Origin: Collinsella aerofaciens
GTDB lineage: Bacteria > Actinomycetota > Coriobacteriia > Coriobacteriales > Coriobacteriaceae
Direction of reading: 5' to 3'
Assembly (NCBI RefSeq): GCF_015670795.1
Contig: NZ_JADPCJ010000005.1
Coordinates: 28,316 to 92,315, forward strand
DNA: 64,000 bases
Below, piece by piece: positions 50,208 through 59,363 of the stretch (position 1 is its first letter; the number at the start of each line of letters is the position of its first letter). The notes under the pieces are model-generated. The model ran no database searches, was not told where the DNA came from, and was given only the letters and a program-made list of their open reading frames with translations. The position numbers and the translations under genes were made by a program.

Positions 50208-52988
50208 ATGGATGGTCCAAGCGTGAGTCTCGGCAGCAAACTATCCAATGCAAAGGTCTCCTTTGCGATATTTAAGCGCGACATTAAGCGACTGCTTGTG
50301 AACCCCGTCGCCTTGGTGGTTACCCTTGGCGTGTGCGTTATTCCCTCGCTGTATGCCTGGTACAACATCGTGGCCAACTGGGATCCGTACGGAAACACCC
50401 AGGGCATCAAGATTGCCATCGCCAACAACGATCGGGGCACCCAAAACGACCTGGTGGGCGAGCTCAACGCGGGCGATCAGGTCGTCGATCAGCTCAAGGA
50501 GAACGATCAGCTGGGCTGGACGTTCGTCGACTCGACGGCCGATGCCAAGGAGGGCGTCGAGAGCGGCGAGTACTATGCCGCTATCGTGATTCCCAAGAAC
50601 TTCTCGGATAACCTGGTTTCGATGCTCGACGGCAACTACCATCAGCCCAAGCTCACGTACTACGTCAATGAGAAGAAGAGCGCCATTGCGCCCAAGGTTA
50701 CCGATACCGGTGCAAACACCATCGAGGAGCAGATCAACTCGGAATTTGTCTCTACGGTAGGCAAGACTGTTGCCGGTATCGCCAAGGATGCCGGTGTCGA
50801 TTTAAAGGACAAGGCAACCCAGACTCAGGACTCGCTGGCAAGTTCGGTGTCCGAGGCGTCCGACACCTTGGGCGAGGTGCGCGATTCGATTGGCGATATG
50901 AATGCCGCCATCGATAAGACGAGTGGCGCTATCGCCTCGGCTGATGCGGCACTTGCCGGCTTGCAAGGCCAGGCACCGTCGCTGACGCAGGCGATCTCCC
51001 AGGGCAACGATCTGCTGAGCGAAGCTCGCACCACGGCGGGCAACTCCATCACCTCGCTCTCCAAGGCGCTCTCGGAAGGCAGCCTTGCGCTCACCAAGAC
51101 GTCGGCCTCTGCGAACGCTGCCATCGGCAAGCTGACGGGCGCGGTCACATCTACGACCACCCGTATCGACAACTCGCTCGAGTCTCTTCAAGCGACGATC
51201 GACCACAATAAGGCCGTTATCGGGCACTTGGAGATTCTCGCCAATGACACGTCGACAGGTTCCGAGGAAATTGACGCGCGCATTGTATCGACCATCGATT
51301 TGCTTCGAGAGCAGAATGAAAAGCTTCAGAGCATCAAGGACGGTCTGTCCGCGCAGTCGAGCGCCATGGCGAATGACGCAGCGGCTGTTTCGGGTGCCAG
51401 TGACGCTATCAATAACGCAATTCATACCGGTGCGACCAACCTTGGCCAAGCCCAGACGGACTTGGGCCAAAACGCGCTGCCGAAGGCCTCGAGCGCGCTC
51501 GACTCTTTTGCTGCCGTTTCGGTCGACCTGACCGGTATCGTCTCGGGTATGACACCTACACTTGCAAATGCGCGCGGCACGTTGGCGCAGCTTAGCGCTA
51601 CGCTCGGCCAGGCCAAGACCACGCTGTCCCAGACCGATTCCTCGCTTGCCAAGGTCCAGGACAAGCTTGCAACCGCCGCCAATGACATCGCGGCGCTGCA
51701 GACCTCCGAGTCCATGGGCGAGCTGGCCGATCTGATGGGCGTCGATGTCAATGACGTGGCAGATTTCATGGCGTCTCCGGTTGAGTTGACGTCCAAGCCA
51801 ATCTATCCGGTCAAGAGCTTTGGCTCGGGCATCGCTCCCTTCTACACCAATCTGGCGCTTTGGGTGGGCGGCTATGTGCTCATCGCCATTTACAAGCTCG
51901 AGGTCGACCGTGAAGGTGTTGGCAGCTTTACGGCGCGCCAAGGCTACTTTGGCCGCTGGTTGCTCATGGTGATCCTGGGCGCGTTGCAGGCCATCATCGT
52001 TACGGTAGGCGATCTGGTGATTGGCGTGCAGTGCGTCAGCCCGCTGCTGTTCGTGCTGGGCGGCATCGCCATTTCGTTCACCTACGTCAATATCATCTAT
52101 GCGCTGTCCACCACGTTTAAGCATATCGGCAAGGCTATCGGCGTCATTCTCGTCATCGTGCAGATCCCGGGTTCGTCGGGCATGTACCCCATCGAGATGA
52201 TGCCCGGCTTCTTCCAGTGGCTGCACCCGCTGCTGCCCTTTACCTACGGCATCAATCTGCTGCGCGAGACGGTCGGCGGCATGTATTCGTTCAACTACCT
52301 GTTTAACCTGTGCATTCTGGGCGTGTTCTTGATCGTGGCGCTCTTTATCGGCCTGCAGCTGCGTCCGCTGCTGCTCAACCTTAACCTGCTCTTTGATAAA
52401 CAGCTCTCCACGACCGGTATGATGATTTGCGAGTCCAACGACCTGCCGCGCCAGCGCTACTCGCTGCGCACGGCCATGCGCGTCATGCTCGATTCCGATT
52501 CGTACCGTCGCGAACTGCTCGATCATGCGGTCGCCTTTGAACATCGCTACCCGTACTACATCAAGGGCGGTTTTGCCGCCGTGGTGGGCGTTCAGGTCCT
52601 GCTCTTTGTCCTGTCGACGGTTCTCGATATCGACAATAACGGCAAGATCATCCTGCTTGTCATTTGGATCATCTCGGTTATTGCCATCTGCGGCTGGCTT
52701 ATCAATATCGAATATATCCGAGCGAGCCTCAATACCCAGATGCGCATCTCGGCGCTTTCGGATGAGGACCTGCGTCGCGAGATGCGCGAACACACGGCCG
52801 CCATTCCTGCCGCCCGCCACATGTTTGGCCTCAACGCCAGCGAGCGTGGTGCCAAGGGCGGCGATCAGTCCACGGGCCGCTTGCCGCATATCGGCTCGCA
52901 CCATAAATCTCAGGGCAGCGACAGCACAGCCACAAATGATGGAGATACCACCGCGCTTGGCAAGCACTCCAAAGGAGGTGAGGCATAA
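50208..52988 (+). CDS. YhgE/Pip family membrane protein, first of a pair
   Basis: A 926-residue envelope protein of the YhgE/Pip (phage infection protein-like) group. A membrane helix near residues 30-50 is followed by the Pip signature region (YAWYNIVANWDPYGNT), a long extracellular, Ser/Ala/Asp-rich coiled region (about 180-510), and a C-terminal ABC-2-type membrane domain with about six helices. Beyond that are two extra helices (around 800-850) and a charged cytoplasmic tail. The start is uncertain: ATG 50208 or GTG 50223; ribosome sites are weak. Two bases separate it from the second member. Confidence 0.85.
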   Translation: MDGPSVSLGSKLSNAKVSFAIFKRDIKRLLVNPVALVVTLGVCVIPSLYAWYNIVANWDPYGNTQGIKIAIANNDRGTQNDLVGELNAGDQVVDQLKENDQLGWTFVDSTADAKEGVESGEYYAAIVIPKNFSDNLVSMLDGNYHQPKLTYYVNEKKSAIAPKVTDTGANTIEEQINSEFVSTVGKTVAGIAKDAGVDLKDKATQTQDSLASSVSEASDTLGEVRDSIGDMNAAIDKTSGAIASADAALAGLQGQAPSLTQAISQGNDLLSEARTTAGNSITSLSKALSEGSLALTKTSASANAAIGKLTGAVTSTTTRIDNSLESLQATIDHNKAVIGHLEILANDTSTGSEEIDARIVSTIDLLREQNEKLQSIKDGLSAQSSAMANDAAAVSGASDAINNAIHTGATNLGQAQTDLGQNALPKASSALDSFAAVSVDLTGIVSGMTPTLANARGTLAQLSATLGQAKTTLSQTDSSLAKVQDKLATAANDIAALQTSESMGELADLMGVDVNDVADFMASPVELTSKPIYPVKSFGSGIAPFYTNLALWVGGYVLIAIYKLEVDREGVGSFTARQGYFGRWLLMVILGALQAIIVTVGDLVIGVQCVSPLLFVLGGIAISFTYVNIIYALSTTFKHIGKAIGVILVIVQIPGSSGMYPIEMMPGFFQWLHPLLPFTYGINLLRETVGGMYSFNYLFNLCILGVFLIVALFIGLQLRPLLLNLNLLFDKQLSTTGMMICESNDLPRQRYSLRTAMRVMLDSDSYRRELLDHAVAFEHRYPYYIKGGFAAVVGVQVLLFVLSTVLDIDNNGKIILLVIWIISVIAICGWLINIEYIRASLNTQMRISALSDEDLRREMREHTAAIPAARHMFGLNASERGAKGGDQSTGRLPHIGSHHKSQGSDSTATNDGDTTALGKHSKGGEA

Positions 52989-55178
52989 ATGAAGAACATC
53001 CTGCATCTGTTTAAGCGCGATGTCCAAAACGTGTCTCGCTCCGTGATCGGCTTGGTTGTCGTGATGGGCCTCATTATCGTACCGTGTCTGTACGCGTGGT
53101 TTAACATCGCCGGCAGCTGGGATCCGTACGGCAACACCGGCAATCTTAAGATCGCCGTGGTCAACACCGATGAGGGTTACGAGAGCGATTTGATCCCCGT
53201 CGAGGTTAACGTGGGCGAAAACGTGACCGCCACCCTACGCGGCAACGAGAGCTTCGATTGGGTTGTGCTCAACAATCGCGAAAAGGCTATCGAGGGCGTT
53301 AAGTCGGGCGCGTACTATGCTGCCGTCGTTATCCCCAAAACGTTTAGCGCTGACATGATGACGCTTTTCTCGACCGACGTGAAGCATGCCGATATCGAGT
53401 TCTACGAGAATCAGAAGGCCAACGCCATTGCGCAGATCGTGACCGAGAAGGGTTCGAGCGCCGTCCAGAGCCAGGTTAACAAAACTTTTACCGAGACCAT
53501 TATGACGATCGGTCTTAAGACGGTGTCCAGCCTGCTCGATTACATGAGCACCGACCAGGTGGGTAACTTTATCGCCAACCTGTCCTCGACGCTCGGCGAT
53601 TCGATTGAGGACCTGCGAGACGTTCGGGCAAATGCTTCGTCGCTGGCGGGCATTTTGAGCTCCACGTCCGATTCGCTGACGTCGGCGAGCGGCATGCTCA
53701 AGCAGACGGGCACGGTCGATGAGTCAACGAAGCAGCTGATGGAGCATGTCAAGAGCGGTATTAGCGATTCCAAGGAAGCGCTGAAGGACGCCAACGACGC
53801 CATCAATGCCGCGATTGACGGAAGCGCGGGCTCGTTTGACAACGTGTCCGCCGAGCTTGCGAAGGCATTTGATGCCGCGAATCAACATGTCGACCTTACA
53901 GTGTCCCAGCTCAACGATGCCGCGGCGGCGCTCAACACGCGTGCCGACGATATCGACGCCACGGCCGACCAGCTCCGCGGCTTTGCCGATCAGGTGACTG
54001 ACGAAAAACTCCAGGACAGCCTCAAGTCTGTGGCAACATCGCTGAGCAGGATTGCTGTGGAGTATCGCAACAACGCCAAGGACTTGACGGCCACCGCGAA
54101 GTCTCTCTCTGACAGCATGGCAGAGGTTAATAAGTCGCGTGCCGAGGTCGATCAGGCAATCGCGGATGCCAAGGCTGGTATCTCGGGCGCCAAGACTGAC
54201 TACGACTCTACGTTTTCGGCCAAGGCAAAGGAGCTCAAGAAGACCATCTCGGGCGTTTTGGATTCGCTGAACGGTATTTCGAACGATCTGGATAGTGCTG
54301 TTGCTGGCCTGACCGACGCATCCGGTTCGCTGGCAAAGGGCCTCTCCAAAGCTGCAAAGCTGGTCAACAAGGCTTCTGATCAGCTGGGCGAGGCGTCGGA
54401 CAAGATCAGTGCGTTTAAGGACGAGCTCGACGGCGCCTTGATGTCGGATGACCTCGCTACGATCAAGACGATGATCGGCAATGATCCCGAGGGTCTGGCC
54501 GTGTCGCTTTCCGGCCCCGTCGCGCTCGATCGCAAGCCGGTCTATCCGATCCGCAACTACGGTTCGGCCATGGCACCGTTCTACACGATTCTGTCGCTCT
54601 GGGTGGGCTCGATTGTGCTGGCGGCCATGATGAAGGTCTCGGTTGACGATGAGCTTATCAACGAGCTCATCCCCGTGCGCCTGCACGAGATCTACCTGGG
54701 CCGCTACCTGTTCTTTGGCGGTCTGGCCCTGCTGCAGGCAACGCTCGTGTGTGCGGGCGACATCCTGTTCTTTGGCATCCAGTGCGACGACCCGCTGCAG
54801 TTTGTGCTGGCGGGCTGGGTCGCGAGTCTCGTGTTCTCCAATATCGTCTACACGCTTACGGTTTCGTTTGGCGATATCGGCAAGGCGCTCGCCGTCGTGC
54901 TGCTGGTCATGCAGGTCGGCGGTTCGGGCGGCACGTTCCCCATCGAGATGACCGGCCCCGTGTTCCAGGCGATCTATCCGTTCCTGCCGTTCACCCACGG
55001 CATCAACGCCATGCATGCCGCCATGGCCGGTGCGTACCACATGGAGTACTGGATTGAGCTAGGCATTCTGGCGAGCTATCTGATTCCGTCGCTGGCACTG
55101 GGCGTCGTCTTCCGCCGCCCGGTCATCAAAGCCAACGACTGGATCATCGAAAAACTGGAGTCAACCAAATTGATTTAG
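52989..55178 (+). CDS. YhgE/Pip family membrane protein, second of a pair
   Basis: A 729-residue paralogue with the same order of parts: N-terminal helix, the signature YAWFNIAGSWDPYGNTGN, a coiled extracellular region (about 180-500), then a six-helix ABC-2-like domain. The two extra helices and the tail of its neighbour are missing. The start is clear (GGAGGTG, TAAATG overlap with the previous stop). The pair may form a heteromeric export or surface complex; the function in the family is not established. A terminator (AGCGGGGCG/CGCCCTGCT type, 55272-55309) follows. Confidence 0.87.
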   Translation: MKNILHLFKRDVQNVSRSVIGLVVVMGLIIVPCLYAWFNIAGSWDPYGNTGNLKIAVVNTDEGYESDLIPVEVNVGENVTATLRGNESFDWVVLNNREKAIEGVKSGAYYAAVVIPKTFSADMMTLFSTDVKHADIEFYENQKANAIAQIVTEKGSSAVQSQVNKTFTETIMTIGLKTVSSLLDYMSTDQVGNFIANLSSTLGDSIEDLRDVRANASSLAGILSSTSDSLTSASGMLKQTGTVDESTKQLMEHVKSGISDSKEALKDANDAINAAIDGSAGSFDNVSAELAKAFDAANQHVDLTVSQLNDAAAALNTRADDIDATADQLRGFADQVTDEKLQDSLKSVATSLSRIAVEYRNNAKDLTATAKSLSDSMAEVNKSRAEVDQAIADAKAGISGAKTDYDSTFSAKAKELKKTISGVLDSLNGISNDLDSAVAGLTDASGSLAKGLSKAAKLVNKASDQLGEASDKISAFKDELDGALMSDDLATIKTMIGNDPEGLAVSLSGPVALDRKPVYPIRNYGSAMAPFYTILSLWVGSIVLAAMMKVSVDDELINELIPVRLHEIYLGRYLFFGGLALLQATLVCAGDILFFGIQCDDPLQFVLAGWVASLVFSNIVYTLTVSFGDIGKALAVVLLVMQVGGSGGTFPIEMTGPVFQAIYPFLPFTHGINAMHAAMAGAYHMEYWIELGILASYLIPSLALGVVFRRPVIKANDWIIEKLESTKLI

Positions 55179-55271
55179 TTCAGCAACGTAAACGCCGTCG
55201 GAACATCGAGATCTTCCAACCCGATGCTTTAGCGTAGTGAATTGCACGGGCTGCTTGGTTGTTGCTACAGT

Positions 55272-55309
55272 AGCGGGGCGTGCCGGGGGTCCGGTGCGCC
55301 CTGCTTTTA
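55272..55309 (+). terminator. Terminator of the YhgE/Pip pair
   Basis: GGGGCGTGCCGG and CCGGTGCGCCC form the stem, followed by TTTTATTT. Confidence 0.75.
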
Positions 55310-55379
55310 TTTGACCATGAGGCGGCACGCAGCCATGCGCGTGCGGACACCACGCCCAGATTGAGCGCGAGGATGCCCT

Positions 55380-56363
55380 ATGGCCCAGCATGCCACTGAC
55401 AATATCGAAATGATGCCCGATAGCCCTGTTGCTCGCGAGGACCTGGGCGCGGGCGGCACCTCCCGCGGCGCCGGCGCTCGCTCGCCGCTGTTCTGGAAAG
55501 TCCTGCTGCTTTCGGTGGCAGTCGTCTGGGGCTACTCCTTTACGACCATGAAGGACGCGCTCGACACCATTCCGGTGTTCGAACTGCTCTACGTGCGCTT
55601 TCTGCCTGCGGCGTTGGTCATGTTTTTCATCTTCCACAAGCGCATCATCGCGCACCTCAACGCCCGCAACCTTATCGTCGGACTTGGCATGGGCGCACTT
55701 ATGTGGGCCGCCTACGCCCTGCAGACAGTCGGTCTGGCGCACACCACGGCGGGCAAGAATGCTTTTTTGACGGGCACGTATTGCATCGTTGTGCCGTTCG
55801 CGAGCTATTTTCTGAGCGGCGAAAAACTCACCCGCTATAACCTGGGCGCGGCGCTGCTGTGCTTGGCGGGCATTGGCTTGGTGGCGCTCGATAGCGTTGA
55901 ATTCAACATCGGTGATGTCATTACGCTGGCGGGTGCGGTCTTTTTCGCCATCCAGATGGCGGTGACTGCCAAGTACGGTCGCAAAATGGACATCAACGTC
56001 ATCACGTTTTGGATGTTTGTGGGCAACGGCGTGCTGAGCCTGGCAACGTCGCTGCTATTCGAGACCCAAGCGCCTCTGTCCGTGTGGACGCCGAGCTTTA
56101 TCAGCGCGATGGCGTTTCTATCGGTGGGCTGTACGTGTGTGGCTCTGCTCATCCAAAACGTCGGCCTGGCGCATGTCCCGGCCTCAGCGGGCTCGCTGCT
56201 CCTTTCGATGGAGTCGCCTTCGGGTGTGCTGTTCTCGGTGCTGCTGATGGGGGAGGCGCTCACCTCGCGCCTGCTCGCCGGCTTCGCGCTCATCTTTCTT
56301 TCGATTATCTTGAGCGAGACGCATTTCGATTTTTTGCGTCGAAAGCCGCGTCCGCAATTGTAA
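55380..56363 (+). CDS. DMT-superfamily transporter (EamA)
   Basis: A 327-residue membrane protein with ten predicted helices in two EamA repeats (WGYSFTTMKDAL at the first; AGAVFFAIQMAVTAKYGRK at the second). Members export amino acids, purines or other metabolites; the substrate is unknown. The N-terminal 35 residues are polar and not conserved. A hairpin GCCGCCTCCCGGGGCGGC with TTTTTT (56375-56400) follows. Confidence 0.88.
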   Translation: MAQHATDNIEMMPDSPVAREDLGAGGTSRGAGARSPLFWKVLLLSVAVVWGYSFTTMKDALDTIPVFELLYVRFLPAALVMFFIFHKRIIAHLNARNLIVGLGMGALMWAAYALQTVGLAHTTAGKNAFLTGTYCIVVPFASYFLSGEKLTRYNLGAALLCLAGIGLVALDSVEFNIGDVITLAGAVFFAIQMAVTAKYGRKMDINVITFWMFVGNGVLSLATSLLFETQAPLSVWTPSFISAMAFLSVGCTCVALLIQNVGLAHVPASAGSLLLSMESPSGVLFSVLLMGEALTSRLLAGFALIFLSIILSETHFDFLRRKPRPQL

Positions 56364-56374
56364 ACAATTTGTTG

Positions 56375-56400
56375 CGCCGCCTCCCGGGGCGGCATTTTTT
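56375..56400 (+). terminator. Terminator of the DMT transporter gene
   Basis: GCCGCCTCCCGGGGCGGC hairpin with an A base and TTTTTT. Confidence 0.85.
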
Positions 56401-56478
56401 ATGCGTCGCCCTTAAAGTAGTACCTTGCACTTTACGCTATCAAAGTGCTTGCTGCAAAAACGTTACTGTAGGGCATCT

Positions 56479-57774
56479 ATGGCACCAGCACTGTCCGATC
56501 TTCAACCGCAATCAGCGCCCAAGGCCACCGCGGCGGCGCAGACCGCTATCGGTGACGGTCTTGTTGCAGAAGCTCAGGCTTTTGCAGACGAGCTCGCTGC
56601 GTGGCGACACGATTTACATCAGATGCCCGAGCTGGGTAATAGCCTCCCGCAGACCTCTACGTATATCCAAGCGCGCCTGACCGAGATGGACATCCCATTT
56701 GCTACGCTCGTCGATGGTTCCTGCGTTGTGGGCCTTGTCGGCGCCGGTGCCGCCGCGGCCCAAGGCAATGGCATCTGCACGAATGAGCAGGCCGGTACGG
56801 TCATCATGCTGCGTGGCGACATGGACGCCCTGCCCGTTGCCGAGGAATCCGGCGAGCCCTTTGCATCCACCAACGGCTGCATGCACGCTTGCGGTCACGA
56901 TATGCACGCGACGGCGCTGCTTGGTGCGGCTCGTATGCTCAAAGCGCGCGAGGCAGAGCTTGTTGATGCCAAGGCTACGGTTAAGTTGCTGTTCCAGCCG
57001 GGCGAGGAAACCTTTGAGGGTGCCCGCGCCGCCATCGCCGACGGTCTGCTGCAGAACCCGCGCCCTCAGGCGGCCTTCGCCATGCATGTCAACAGCCAGT
57101 CGCCGCTTGGCCTGGTGCTCTACGGCAGCCCGGCGCTCTCGGGCGTGTACGGTTTCCGCATCACGCTCCAGGGCAAGGGCGGCCACGGTTCCAGCCCCGA
57201 GATCTGCATCGACCCCATTACGGCCGGCGTCCATGTGCACCTGGCGCTCCAGGAGCTCATCTCCCGCGAGGTGCCGGCGGCCAAGGAAGTCGCACTTACC
57301 GTTGGTAAGTTTGCTAGCGGCTTGGCGGCCAACGTCATCCCCGACACCTGCGTGCTCGAGGGAACGCTGCGTGGCTTCGATGTCGAGCTCATAGCTCACC
57401 TAAAGACCCGCATCGCGGAGGTCGTTAACGGCGTTGCCGCAACATATCGTACGCCGGCGACCATCGAGACGCTTTCGGATGTTCCGCCGCTTGTACTCGA
57501 CAGCGATATGACTCAGGCGTCGCTTGGCTACGTGGGCGCAGTGCTGCCCAAGGCGGCTTTCTTGCCGCTTTTCCATGCCATGGCGAGTGAGGACTTTGCG
57601 CTTATCTCGAGCGAGATTCCGAGTGCGTACTTTACCGTGGGCGCGGCCGTAACCGACACGGACGAACGCTTTGCCCAGCACCATCCCAAGGCACGTTTTA
57701 ACGATGCCGAGCTGCCGCTCGGCGCCGCGGCCTATACCGCCGTCGCTTTGGGCTATATCGCCGACCACCGGTAG
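56479..57774 (+). CDS. M20-family amidohydrolase
   Basis: A 431-residue M20D-type metal-dependent amidohydrolase (N-acyl amino acid or aminobenzoyl-glutamate hydrolase group). Active-site segments: LRGDMDALPV, HACGHDMHATALL, FQPGEETFEGA with the catalytic Glu, and FHAMASEDFALI near the C-terminus. The start at 56479 is preceded by GTAGGG. A GGGCATGGCC/GGCCTATGCCC hairpin (57800-57828) follows and a MFS gene comes next, a possible uptake partner. Confidence 0.9.
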   Translation: MAPALSDLQPQSAPKATAAAQTAIGDGLVAEAQAFADELAAWRHDLHQMPELGNSLPQTSTYIQARLTEMDIPFATLVDGSCVVGLVGAGAAAAQGNGICTNEQAGTVIMLRGDMDALPVAEESGEPFASTNGCMHACGHDMHATALLGAARMLKAREAELVDAKATVKLLFQPGEETFEGARAAIADGLLQNPRPQAAFAMHVNSQSPLGLVLYGSPALSGVYGFRITLQGKGGHGSSPEICIDPITAGVHVHLALQELISREVPAAKEVALTVGKFASGLAANVIPDTCVLEGTLRGFDVELIAHLKTRIAEVVNGVAATYRTPATIETLSDVPPLVLDSDMTQASLGYVGAVLPKAAFLPLFHAMASEDFALISSEIPSAYFTVGAAVTDTDERFAQHHPKARFNDAELPLGAAAYTAVALGYIADHR

Positions 57775-57799
57775 CACCCAACCTTGCCTTTCAAGCCTG

Positions 57800-57833
57800 C
57801 GGGCATGGCCGTAAGGCCTATGCCCTTGTCTTT
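57800..57833 (+). terminator. Terminator after the M20 gene
   Basis: GGGCATGGCC-GTAA-GGCCTATGCCC (one wobble) followed by a TTGTCTTT tract. Confidence 0.75.
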
Positions 57834-57896
57834 CAAGGCAATCTTGGGCACTACCGGCCCCTGCGCCGGCTATTCGTTTGTTAAATAAGGAGCAGT

Positions 57897-59201
57897 ATGC
57901 CCCAGCAGCGTAAGTTCTTCCCCGGCTGGCTCGTGGTGGCCTCCGGCTTCGTGATCATGGCCACGTGCTACACGATTTTCGTCAACTGCATGAGCCTATT
58001 CCAGCCGCTGATCGTCAGCGACCTGGGCATTTCCCTTGCGCAGTACAACATCTCCAATGCCATCTCCACCGTAGTGAGCGTCGTGGGTTCGCTCGTTATC
58101 GGCCATGTTGCCGATAAGGTGAGTGGCCGCGTATTGGGCTCGCTCACCGTTATCGCTACCTCGGCGGTGCTTGCTGGCATGAGCTTTGTCGGTGAGCTGT
58201 GGCAGGTCTACGTGCTCTTTGCCGTTTCGGGCTGCTTCGCTGTGGCCTCGACCCGCCTGCTCATCAGCCTTGTGACCGCCAACTGGTTTACGGCCAAGCG
58301 CGGCCTTGCCATTTCCATCGCACTTTCGGGTTCGGGCTTTGGCGGCGCCATTCTCTCGCCGATCGTGAGCTCTCTTATCGTGAGTGTGGGCTGGCGCTCT
58401 GCGTTCCTGGTACTCGCTGCCGTCTGCATGGTGGCGGCACTGCCCATCACGGCTTACTCCTTCCGCACCAAGCCTTCCGAGATCGGCCTTAAGCCGCTCG
58501 GCGAGAACCCGGGCGATCCGTCCGTCTCGACGGCTGGCGACAAGGACGAGCACACGGCGCCCGAGGTTAGCGTCGGCTGGTCTCGTATCAAGAAGAGCCC
58601 GGCGTTTTGGCTGCTCGTCGTCGCCTTCCTCTTTATGGGTCTCGTTAACGGCGCCATCTTGCCCAACCAGGTCACCAACATGACGAGTGTTACCGTCAAC
58701 GGCGCCAAGATCGTCACGGGCGGCCACGATCCCATGTGGGCAGGTACCGTGCTTTCGGCCTACATGGTCACCGTCGTTATCGCCAAGATTTCGCTCGGTG
58801 CGATCTATGACCGCTTTGGTCTGCGCTTTGGCAATATCCTTGGCTCCATTGCGTGCATTATCGCCTGCGTCGCCCTGTGCTTCCCCGCGACCGATCTTGG
58901 TCCCATCGTGGCTGCCGTGAGCTTTGGTGTCGGAACGTGCATGGGCACTATCACGCCTACCATTGCCGCGTCCAAGCAGTTTGGCATGGCCGACCTCGGC
59001 AAGGTCACGGGCACCATTACCTCGCTCGAGATGGTCGGCGGCACCGTGGGCGCTATTGTCTCGGGCGTGCTGTTCGATGCCACGGGCTCCTTTGCGAGCG
59101 CCTGGATTGTGTGCCTGGCGTGCTCCGTGGTCATGCTCGTGTTCCTGCTGGCATCCGAGCCCATCGCCGCCAAGCTGCGCGCGAGCGTGGCGGGGGAGTA
59201 G
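57897..59201 (+). CDS. MFS transporter (OFA-like)
   Basis: A 434-residue, twelve-helix carrier. The N-terminal PGWLVVASGFVIMATCYTIFV and DKVSGRVLGSLTVIA (loop 2-3) fit the major facilitator superfamily; similarity is to the oxalate/formate antiporter group. Substrate unknown, perhaps an organic acid or a product of the amidohydrolase upstream. GGAGCAG precedes the ATG. Confidence 0.85.
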   Translation: MPQQRKFFPGWLVVASGFVIMATCYTIFVNCMSLFQPLIVSDLGISLAQYNISNAISTVVSVVGSLVIGHVADKVSGRVLGSLTVIATSAVLAGMSFVGELWQVYVLFAVSGCFAVASTRLLISLVTANWFTAKRGLAISIALSGSGFGGAILSPIVSSLIVSVGWRSAFLVLAAVCMVAALPITAYSFRTKPSEIGLKPLGENPGDPSVSTAGDKDEHTAPEVSVGWSRIKKSPAFWLLVVAFLFMGLVNGAILPNQVTNMTSVTVNGAKIVTGGHDPMWAGTVLSAYMVTVVIAKISLGAIYDRFGLRFGNILGSIACIIACVALCFPATDLGPIVAAVSFGVGTCMGTITPTIAASKQFGMADLGKVTGTITSLEMVGGTVGAIVSGVLFDATGSFASAWIVCLACSVVMLVFLLASEPIAAKLRASVAGE

Positions 59202-59238
59202 GTAGGCCAAAGCGCATCGCCGCTTGTCCGCTTCGTCC

Positions 59239-59298
59239 GCGGCGGCGCGTCTGGCCGAACGAGTCCCCATACCCTCGTTCGGTCAGGCGCGCCGCCGC
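59239..59298. repeat. 25-bp stem hairpin between the MFS gene and hisS
   Basis: Arms 59239-59263 and 59274-59298 match at 23 of 25 positions (GCGGCGGCGCG...CGAACGAG) with a 10-nt loop. No T-run follows. The -35 region of the hisS promoter would lie in the 3' arm (TATAAT at 59316-59321). Confidence 0.7.
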
Positions 59299-59363
59299 GT
59301 TGCTGCTTTGTGCCGTATAATGTCCACTACCTATGACGCGATACAAAAGAAAGGTGTTTGCCC

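Noticed and set aside
50802..53027. A 741-codon open frame opposite the first YhgE/Pip gene
   Set aside because: Arg/His-rich antisense reading of a repetitive coiled region; no ribosome site.
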